From a bacterium (GTDB lineage Bacteria; Pseudomonadota; Gammaproteobacteria; Berkiellales; Berkiellaceae), in contig RFNU01000124.1 of assembly GCA_009927065.1 (NCBI GenBank), positions 1 to 15,538 of the forward strand: 15,538 nt of DNA. Reading direction: 5' to 3'. The position numbers and the translations under genes are program-made. Below the pieces are notes generated by a model. The model was not told the DNA's origin, did no database searches, and saw only the letters and a list, made by a program, of their open reading frames with translations. Numbering within the stretch: the stretch's first letter is position 1; each line of letters starts with the position of its first letter. Positions 7,268-12,248 of this stretch are shown piece by piece.

Positions 7268-7600
7268 ATGACTTTAAAAGATGTTCAAAACTCTATTTTT
7301 TCTATGTTCTCCCGCCTAAAAAACATAAATATTCATTCCCAGAATCCTCTTCTTCTGATAACTGCTGCGTTGATGACCCTTGCTTCAATAGGTGTTGCTG
7401 CTTTTTATTTTCTCTTCGATAAGAAAAAATCTACATTCACTCCTGCTGGTCTTATAGTAGACGGTGGTGCAAAAGCCCGGATTCAAGCCACTCGTGATTC
7501 TCATAAAACTAAGACGCCGAATAACAATCCAAACCCTGAGATTATCGAAGGAATCGTCACTCTCACTGACAACCCGAATCAGCTTAACCCCTCATTCTGA
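7268..7600 (+). CDS. Small single-pass membrane protein, unknown function
   Basis: A 110-aa ORF that I do not recognise. AAGGA lies 7 nt before the ATG, and a stem-loop terminator follows the stop codon by about 60 nt, so it has the layout of a real independent gene. An amphipathic N-terminus (1-26) precedes one strongly hydrophobic segment (about 27-50), which ends in FDKKKS. By the positive-inside rule the basic residues next to the membrane suggest that the C-terminal tail is cytoplasmic. The tail is polar, with a glycine patch (GLIVDGGAKARIQ), an Asn/Pro-rich linker (NNNPNPE) and a short hydrophobic strand EGIVTL. No signal-peptidase site, cysteine or catalytic motif is apparent. It lies between mip and another unknown gene and could be a lineage-specific envelope protein. 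Overlapping frames on either strand look like shadows. Confidence 0.6.
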   Translation: MTLKDVQNSIFSMFSRLKNINIHSQNPLLLITAALMTLASIGVAAFYFLFDKKKSTFTPAGLIVDGGAKARIQATRDSHKTKTPNNNPNPEIIEGIVTLTDNPNQLNPSF

Positions 7601-7659
7601 TAACGATCATTTGGGCAGAGCGCATTTTTACCCATCCCCCAAAATATGGGCTTGCGATG

Positions 7660-7700
7660 AAGCAACAGCCGGTGCTTACTGTTGCTTACCCTTCTTTTTT
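7660..7700 (+). terminator. Intrinsic terminator after the 110-aa ORF
   Basis: A 9-bp perfect stem (AAGCAACAG / CTGTTGCTT, 7660-7668 and 7679-7687) with a 10-nt loop is followed within 3 nt by the T-rich run CTTCTTTTTT. This is the best-formed rho-independent terminator in the window. Confidence 0.78.
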
Positions 7701-7806
7701 GACGTCTCAAATAAAAAGGTCTTGATTATATCTTGCTAAAATTTAATGCTTTTATCGCATATATTAAAAATCAAACGATATCTTGTACTTAAATCATAAA
7801 AATCCT

Positions 7807-7853
7807 AATAATGACTTATCATTATTGATGTTTTTTGTGTTATGAATTAATAT
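7807..7853 (+). promoter_or_regulatory. Promoter of the His-rich gene with Fur-box-like inverted repeat
   Basis: TTGATG (7825-7830), a 17-nt spacer and TAATAT (7848-7853) form a sigma-70-type promoter about 75 nt before the His-rich ORF. A perfect 8-bp inverted repeat, AATAATGA-CTTA-TCATTATT (7807-7826), abuts and slightly overlaps the -35. The arms match the classical Fur box arms (ATAATGA and TCATTAT), but the centre is four bases instead of three. Six Ts just after it mean a weak terminator role is also possible. Confidence 0.42.
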
Positions 7854-7928
7854 ATGTCCTTATTTTCATGAAGTTAAATAGATACAAGTATACTTTCTAT
7901 TAATATCTCAATAAGGTCAGGTCATTTC

Positions 7929-8351
7929 ATGCTTAAGCAAATTATTTATGCTCTATCATATGCTGCTCATGCATTTATTAATTGGATTAACACCTCGGTT
8001 CAAAATATCAAAACTTTTTTTACTAATCTCTTTTCACTATTTTTTAAAAGCACAGTATCTACTCACTATGACCATCAGAACGGTTGTACCGACAGCGATC
8101 ATGAAGATCCTGATTATATACACGAAGTGGCTTCTGAAGAAGGTATCAATAATGATAAGCACCAACCCCATCAGCACTCAGATCAACACAGAGATCTCTT
8201 AACTCACAGCCAGACTGCTAAACAGCACACCAACTGCGCTGATGCGCATTGTCATCCTGAAAATGATTTTTTTTATAATTCAATGTATTGCATGCCTATT
8301 GGCTCTAATCCTAAATCTCAGAACTTAAAAAAGAAGCGCCTAAACAAATAA
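7929..8351 (+). CDS. Histidine-rich small protein with amphipathic N-terminus, unknown function
   Basis: A 140-aa ORF that I do not recognise. The first 40 residues are hydrophobic and aromatic but interrupted (IIYALSYAAHAFINWI, then KTFFTNLFSLFF), which suggests a membrane-associating helix or an atypical signal sequence. Residues 46-110 are polar, acidic and histidine-rich. There are 13 His in the protein, 12 of them after residue 45, with HQPHQHSDQH (78-87) and a CADAHCH cluster (103-109). Four Cys are at 53, 103, 108 and 121. The tail is basic (KKKRLNK). Such composition is common in metal-binding or metal-buffering proteins, but no named family fits. AGG lies about 7 nt before the ATG. 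The gene is flanked by its own promoter candidate and a terminator. A competing frame at 7948-8202 lacks this context and is treated as a shadow. Confidence 0.6.
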   Translation: MLKQIIYALSYAAHAFINWINTSVQNIKTFFTNLFSLFFKSTVSTHYDHQNGCTDSDHEDPDYIHEVASEEGINNDKHQPHQHSDQHRDLLTHSQTAKQHTNCADAHCHPENDFFYNSMYCMPIGSNPKSQNLKKKRLNK

Positions 8352-8390
8352 TAAATACACGCCCTCTTATAAAACTCATTCCCCGCTATT

Positions 8391-8432
8391 AACGTGTTAT
8401 AAGAAACTCTTGTAACACGTTGTCCTTTTATT
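8391..8432 (+). terminator. Terminator after the His-rich gene
   Basis: A 9-bp stem (AACGTGTTA / TAACACGTT, 8391-8399 and 8413-8421) continues inward through a T-G pair and AAG/CTT to a 5-nt loop. TTTTATT follows four bases after the stem. The stem itself is symmetric, but the T-rich side fits only the plus strand. Confidence 0.65.
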
Positions 8433-8458
8433 GTTTAAAATTATTGTTGATGAACAGC

Positions 8459-8500
8459 AAAAAAACTTATCCTCATGAGATCTGTGTCTCCCATCTCATG
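8459..8500 (-). terminator. Candidate terminator overlapping the mutY stop codon
   Basis: On the minus strand an 8-bp perfect stem (CATGAGAT / ATCTCATG, loop 11 nt) spans the mutY stop codon. A run of seven Ts follows after 8 nt. The gap between stem and T-run is longer than usual, so termination may be partial. Confidence 0.4.
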
Positions 8501-9483
8501 CGTCTAATCATCTTCATTGAAGTATTAGCCCATAAAGCATCTAAAGGATAGTAATCTAGCGCTGTAAAATCATCCAGAAGATCTTTGACAACACTCAGAT
8601 CTTCAAGGTGATAGATTTGATTAACAACTCGATGATGAGTAATAGTTGACTTTATTGTAAAATTTGGTGAACAACCTAAATGATCTTTATTCATGCCGAC
8701 ATATTGATGAAAATCAAAATCATCAATAATAAATGTCGGCAACTCAAGATAACCTTCAAGCCAATAACCCTGAGGCTTTTTATAGCCCAATATCTTATTA
8801 TCTTTGACAACTAAAAGCCTTACCAGGGTAATATCTTTTTTTTCTTTAAGTTGAGTTTTAACATCCGATAAAACTCCTTGGCTAACACAGCCTCTCTGCA
8901 AGGGGCAATGCGCGCATAAAGCCTTCTTAGCAGTACACACAACACGACCCAAATCCATTAAAGCCTCATTAAGCTCTCGAGGTTGTGTATATTCTTTTAA
9001 GTGTTTTTCATAAAAAGCCCAAAGCTCTTGATCTGTTGATTCTTTCCCAACATAGCGTGATAAGACGCGCCTGATATTGGCATCAATAGCTAAAGCAGGT
9101 TGATTAAGTCCTATGGATAAAAGCGCGCTTTTGGTATAAAGGCCTATTCCTGGTAACTTCTTGTCTCCAGAGAGAAGAGATTTAAAATGATCTTCGCTTT
9201 GAGCAATCTGTGCAAGTTGATGAAGACGTCGAGCTCGTTGATAATAACCCAAGCCTCGCCAAGCACTCATCACTTGATCTTGATGCGCTCGGGCTAAATC
9301 AGCCCATTCTGGAAACAACAGAAGAAATGCTTGGAATTTTTTGTCAACGGTAGCGACTGTAGTTTGTTGCAACATCATTTCAGATACTAATGTTGTATAA
9401 AGTGTGCGATTAATACGCCAGGGCAGAGAGTGATAATAAGTTAATGACCAATCGATTAAAGATTGAAATAAAGGATGATGCAT
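8473..9483 (-). CDS. mutY: A/G-specific adenine DNA glycosylase
   Basis: Removes adenine mispaired with 8-oxoguanine, the last line of the GO base-excision repair system. The 336 aa (E. coli MutY has 350) comprise a catalytic helix-hairpin-helix domain with the catalytic glutamate in SEMMLQQTTVATV (Glu35), the hairpin LPGIGLYTKSALLS (110-123) and the catalytic aspartate in AIDANIRRVL (Asp134). The 4Fe-4S loop has spacing C-x6-C-x2-C-x5-C (Cys183, 190, 193, 199). A C-terminal NUDIX-like domain (about 215-330) reads 8-oxoG and contains GYWLEGYLELPTF and the TITHHRV loop in place of the usual FSH motif. The gene starts 28 nt after the 64-aa ORF with no clear Shine-Dalgarno, so it may depend on upstream translation. 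No yggX follows, unlike E. coli. Confidence 0.95.
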   Translation of the reverse strand: MHHPLFQSLIDWSLTYYHSLPWRINRTLYTTLVSEMMLQQTTVATVDKKFQAFLLLFPEWADLARAHQDQVMSAWRGLGYYQRARRLHQLAQIAQSEDHFKSLLSGDKKLPGIGLYTKSALLSIGLNQPALAIDANIRRVLSRYVGKESTDQELWAFYEKHLKEYTQPRELNEALMDLGRVVCTAKKALCAHCPLQRGCVSQGVLSDVKTQLKEKKDITLVRLLVVKDNKILGYKKPQGYWLEGYLELPTFIIDDFDFHQYVGMNKDHLGCSPNFTIKSTITHHRVVNQIYHLEDLSVVKDLLDDFTALDYYPLDALWANTSMKMIRRMRWETQIS

Positions 9484-9511
9484 GTCAATTCACGAGGTAC
9501 ATGAATGAGTT

Positions 9512-9706
9512 TTATTCGTTAGACGGGAGATATCCATACTGCTCATAATAACGACCAGCGTCGAACCCTTGTTCATAAACGGATTTTAGTTTTAATATCA
9601 GAAGTGCTAATACGTCACGTTGGTTGTCAGCTTTGATTTCTTGCTCAATTGTTTTATAGAGAAGCAACGCTTGATTACTGAAATCTTTAATGTTGTGTTC
9701 TGACAT
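9512..9706 (-). CDS. Conserved-looking 64-aa small protein between tRNA-Glu and mutY
   Basis: I do not recognise this protein. The frame runs back through the tRNA-Glu gene to an ATG at 9769, but that extension (PFHGSNRGSNPLGD) is just translated tRNA sequence, so the ATG at 9706 is the real candidate start. The 64 residues are largely helical and polar: an amphipathic stretch FSNQALLLYKTIEQEI, a leucine-rich helix VLALLILKLKSVYEQGF, and a Tyr/Gly-rich tail GRYYEQYGYLPSNE. There is no signal or membrane segment. It begins 14 nt after the tRNA-Glu CCA end and stops 28 nt before mutY, so it should be transcribed with both. Its leader carries only GGTG as a possible ribosome binding site. Coding status rests on position and amino-acid make-up. 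Confidence 0.55.
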   Translation of the reverse strand: MSEHNIKDFSNQALLLYKTIEQEIKADNQRDVLALLILKLKSVYEQGFDAGRYYEQYGYLPSNE

Positions 9707-9720
9707 GTGACACCAAAAGA

Positions 9721-9796
9721 TGGCGTCCCCAAGGGGATTCGAACCCCTGTTACTGCCGTGAAAGGGCAATGTCCTAGGCCACTAGACGATGGGGAC
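9721..9796 (-). tRNA. tRNA-Glu (anticodon TTC)
   Basis: A 76-nt cloverleaf nearly identical to E. coli tRNA-Glu. It has acceptor GTCCCC pairing with GGGGAC, the D-arm CGTCTAGTGGCCTAGGACA region, anticodon loop CTTTCAC with TTC at 9760-9762, and T-arm AGGGGTTCGAATCCCCT. The CCA end is encoded (9721-9723). It lies 15 nt after tRNA-Ala on the same strand and downstream of gltX, whose product charges it. Confidence 0.98.
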
Positions 9797-9811
9797 TTTG
9801 TTTTTTATATT

Positions 9812-9884
9812 TGGAGCCAGACGGGATCGAACCGTCGACCTCTAACATGCCATGCTAGCGCTCTCCCAGCTGAGCTATGACCCC
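9812..9884 (-). tRNA. tRNA-Ala (anticodon GGC)
   Basis: A 73-nt cloverleaf with acceptor GGGGTCA pairing with TGGCTCC, including the G3-U70 wobble that identifies alanine tRNAs. It has D-arm TAGCTCAGCTGGGAGAGC, anticodon arm CTAGC-ATGGCAT-GTTAG with GGC, and T-loop GGTTCGATC. The discriminator is A. No CCA is encoded, because AAT follows, so CCA must be added after transcription, unlike the adjacent tRNA-Glu. Confidence 0.97.
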
Positions 9885-9901
9885 AAACCTTAATGATGAC
9901 T

Positions 9902-9930
9902 ATTTAACCACTCCGCGATCTTCAAGTCAA
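9902..9930 (-). promoter_or_regulatory. Promoter of the tRNA-Ala/tRNA-Glu unit
   Basis: On the minus strand TTGACT (9925-9930), a 17-nt spacer and TTAAAT (9902-9907) end 17 nt before the 5' end of tRNA-Ala. Spacing and position suit a stable-RNA promoter, which would also serve the downstream 64-aa ORF and mutY. Confidence 0.55.
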
Positions 9931-9965
9931 GGGTATTTCATCGTATTTTGAACATTTTTTTCACT

Positions 9966-11333
9966 TTATTTCATACTGTTTTTTAACGATTTGATTCTGT
10001 TAATAACTTTATCTTTTCCAAGGTAATAAGCAACTGATCCTAGATCAGGAGATTCTGTCGTTCCCGTTAAAATTATTCTCAAAGGTAATGCAATTTCTTT
10101 AATTTTTAGACCATGAGTTGTTGCAAATATTTTAAGATCATTAAAAAATGTTTCTTTTGAAATCTCGATAGTTACTAAATAGTCACAAAAACTCTGAAGT
10201 AATGCAGAGGTCAATGAAGGATAATCATTGATGAACGCTTCAGCGTTTAATACAGGATCATGTTCAAGAAAATCACTTTGGATAATCATTTCTTGAAAAT
10301 TTTTGGCACGGTCTTTAAAGAGTGTCACAACTGCAATTGCATGTTGGAGAGTATCTTTAAAAAAACCTTCCTTAATGGCTTTATCGACAAGAGTTTCTAC
10401 TGAAATATGCTGCATTGTGTGACGAGCAATCCAATAAAATTTTTCTTGATTAAAACACGCAGGAGAACGCTGCATGCCGTTAAAATCAAAAAGATCAATC
10501 ATTTCTTGACGATTAAATAATTCTTGATCTCCATGAGACCAACCTAAGCGAACAATAGCATTTAATAAGGCTTCTGGTAAAAATCCTTGTTCGCGATACC
10601 CTAAAATATTGGCACTTCCTGAACGCTTCGAAAGTCTTCCACCTTCTTCATCTAAAATCATAGGAATGTGGCAAAACTTAGGCATAGGCCAATTTAATAA
10701 CTTATACAATGAAACTTGCTTTGGAGTATTGCTTAAATGATCATCACCACGAACAACATGAGTAATATTCATATCATAATCATCCACAACAACAGCAAAG
10801 TTGTAAGTAGGATGTCCATCAGAACGCCGTAAAATCCAATCATCGATCATAGTAGCATCTCTGTCTTGTATCCCATGAAGGAGATCTTCAAAACCAACAG
10901 AACTCTCCAAGGACAATTTTAAACGAACGACGCACTCTTGAGTAAAAGGAATTTTTTTATCTCGACAATGTCCATCATAACGCGTGTTTTGACCTTGAGC
11001 TATTTGATCTTCGCGCATTTGAGTTAAGCGTTCTTTAGTACAGTTACAATAATAAGCTTTATCTTCGATGATTAAAGAGTTAATGACTTCATTATAACGA
11101 TCATAACGCTTAGATTGATAATAAGGACCTTCATCCCAATCTAATCCTAACCATTTCATTCCATCCAAAATTAATTGGGTATATTCAGGCTTAGATCGTT
11201 CCTGATCGGTATCTTCAATCCTTAAAATAAATTGTCCTTTGTAGTGTCTTGCTAAAAGCCAAGAAAAAAGTGCTGTTCGCACGGAACCGAGATGTAAAAA
11301 GCCTGTAGGACTTGGTGCAAAACGCGTTCTCAC
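9966..11333 (-). CDS. gltX: Glutamyl-tRNA synthetase
   Basis: Class I aminoacyl-tRNA synthetase that attaches glutamate to tRNA-Glu. The Rossmann domain opens with TRFAPSPTGFLHLGSVRTAL, which contains the HIGH-type motif HLGS. It continues with RIEDTDQERS, and the KMSKS-type loop is GRLSKRSGS. The stretch ALLNAIVRLGWSHGDQE leads to the C-terminal anticodon-binding domain. Two Cys in CNC and one in GHCRD match three of the four zinc ligands of the E. coli enzyme. The fourth (His127 in E. coli) is Asp here. I chose the GTG at 11333 (455 aa), because it puts the start just before TRFAPSPTG as in homologues and has a weak TGAGA upstream. A TTG at 11351 would add six residues without a Shine-Dalgarno. 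The tRNA-Glu gene lies just downstream. The motifs fit a discriminating bacterial GluRS, and no second copy is in the window. Confidence 0.97.
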   Translation of the reverse strand: MRTRFAPSPTGFLHLGSVRTALFSWLLARHYKGQFILRIEDTDQERSKPEYTQLILDGMKWLGLDWDEGPYYQSKRYDRYNEVINSLIIEDKAYYCNCTKERLTQMREDQIAQGQNTRYDGHCRDKKIPFTQECVVRLKLSLESSVGFEDLLHGIQDRDATMIDDWILRRSDGHPTYNFAVVVDDYDMNITHVVRGDDHLSNTPKQVSLYKLLNWPMPKFCHIPMILDEEGGRLSKRSGSANILGYREQGFLPEALLNAIVRLGWSHGDQELFNRQEMIDLFDFNGMQRSPACFNQEKFYWIARHTMQHISVETLVDKAIKEGFFKDTLQHAIAVVTLFKDRAKNFQEMIIQSDFLEHDPVLNAEAFINDYPSLTSALLQSFCDYLVTIEISKETFFNDLKIFATTHGLKIKEIALPLRIILTGTTESPDLGSVAYYLGKDKVINRIKSLKNSMK

Positions 11334-11392
11334 AATAATAATCTCATTCAAAATAATTTGTTATAACTTATCAAATTTTCAAACTAAAAGCT

Positions 11393-11409
11393 TTATTTCA
11401 TTGAAATAA
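11393..11409. repeat. 17-bp palindrome in the tatD-gltX intergenic region
   Basis: TTATTTCA-T-TGAAATAA is a perfect inverted repeat with 8-bp arms, in the 121 nt between the tatD stop and the gltX GTG. It could be an operator near the gltX promoter or a weak transcript end for tatD. Its AT-only arms make either role uncertain. Confidence 0.4.
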
Positions 11410-11454
11410 TATTTTGATACAAAAGAAAAAATGTCATCTTTATTTAATCAAAAA

Positions 11455-12243
11455 CTAATTTTTAGTATTGATATTCAATAATTTTTTATAATTCTCTTCA
11501 ACAATTAAAGCCATTTGATCTAATGACTTATCTTTTAACATCGCTAAGCACTCTATAACATACTGAACATACTGAGGAATATTTTTCTTGCCACGAAAAG
11601 GTTGTGGTGCTAAATAGGGTGCATCTGTCTCAGCTAAGATAAAATCATCTGGAACATATTGAACGACTGATCTGAGATCATCCGCATTTTTAAAAGTAAT
11701 AATCCCTGAAAAAGAAATCATCCAATTTAAATCTAAAACAGCTTTCGCAAACTCTTTGCTTTCAGTAAAACAATGAATAACCCCTTTTGTTTTAGGATGA
11801 TTCTTTAAAAGACTTAATGTATCTTCAGCCGCAGATCGAGTATGAACAACAATTGGCTTGCTTAAGGTATAACCTAACTGCAAGTGATAATCAAAAAGCT
11901 CTAATTGTTGTTTTTTATGCTCAGTTGAATGGTAATAATCTAAACCAGTCTCACCTAAAGCAACAACCTGTTCAACACGGCCCTGCATATCAAGATCGCT
12001 CATCAGATCATTTAAAAGACCTTCATGAGCATGGCTAGGATGTATTCCTGCTGTCATATGAGCTCTTTTATCCATCAATGCTAGTGAATGTAGAATTTCG
12101 AAATCATTTAAATTGACAGCAACCATGAGCATTTGATTTAGATGTTCAAATGATTGTGATAAAAAATCGGCAGCTGAATGCTGCCGGTTTGAATCATCAA
12201 TAAAATATTGTGGATGACAATGTGTATCAACAAATTTTAACAT
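11455..12243 (-). CDS. tatD: TatD-family metal-dependent deoxyribonuclease (YcfH-type)
   Basis: A cytoplasmic TIM-barrel hydrolase of the TatD family, with DNA exonuclease activity known in several members and links to repair of oxidised DNA. The 262-aa length is standard. All metal-binding positions are present: the DTHCH motif (Asp6, His8, His10), Glu98 in GETGLDYY, His134 in VVHTR, His157 in IHCFT and Asp207 in ETDAPYLAP. AGIHPSHA (65-72) is also typical. It starts only 5 nt after the rne stop and its ribosome binding site (GGATGA) lies within the end of rne, so the two are translationally coupled or at least one transcript. In E. coli the paralogue ycfH instead follows holB. TatD, YcfH and YjjV cannot be separated with certainty by sequence alone, so the symbol is provisional. 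Confidence 0.9.
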   Translation of the reverse strand: MLKFVDTHCHPQYFIDDSNRQHSAADFLSQSFEHLNQMLMVAVNLNDFEILHSLALMDKRAHMTAGIHPSHAHEGLLNDLMSDLDMQGRVEQVVALGETGLDYYHSTEHKKQQLELFDYHLQLGYTLSKPIVVHTRSAAEDTLSLLKNHPKTKGVIHCFTESKEFAKAVLDLNWMISFSGIITFKNADDLRSVVQYVPDDFILAETDAPYLAPQPFRGKKNIPQYVQYVIECLAMLKDKSLDQMALIVEENYKKLLNINTKN

Positions 12244-12248
12244 TTTGG

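Larger units (their letters stand above)
7601..7928. other. 328-nt intergenic region between the two small ORFs
   Basis: The first 100 nt are the 3' region and terminator of the 110-aa ORF. The rest is AT-rich and holds the inverted repeat and promoter described at 7807-7853, then a leader of about 70 nt ending in TCAATAAGG and AGG upstream of the next ATG. No further coding sequence is supported. Confidence 0.6.

Noticed and set aside
7631..7650. Small CCCAT/ATGGG hairpin after the 110-aa ORF
   Set aside because: It has only five base pairs, lacks a T-tract and is followed by a much better terminator at 7660-7700.
7464..7739. 91-aa plus-strand frame overlapping the 110-aa ORF
   Set aside because: It runs through the intrinsic terminator at 7660-7700 and lacks a ribosome binding site. 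The 110-aa frame has a good one and ends before the terminator.
7948..8202. 84-aa frame overlapping the His-rich ORF
   Set aside because: It is shorter, nested in another frame, and ends far before the terminator. The 140-aa frame fits the promoter and terminator better, though both were considered.
9707..9769. N-terminal extension of the 64-aa ORF through tRNA-Glu
   Set aside because: The extension is translated tRNA sequence. A processed tRNA would remove it, and a good internal ATG exists at 9706.
11817..12038. 73-aa plus-strand frame inside tatD
   Set aside because: It is antisense to a gene with all catalytic motifs in place. The plus-strand frames at 12245-12472 and 12890-13144 inside rne were dropped for the same reason.
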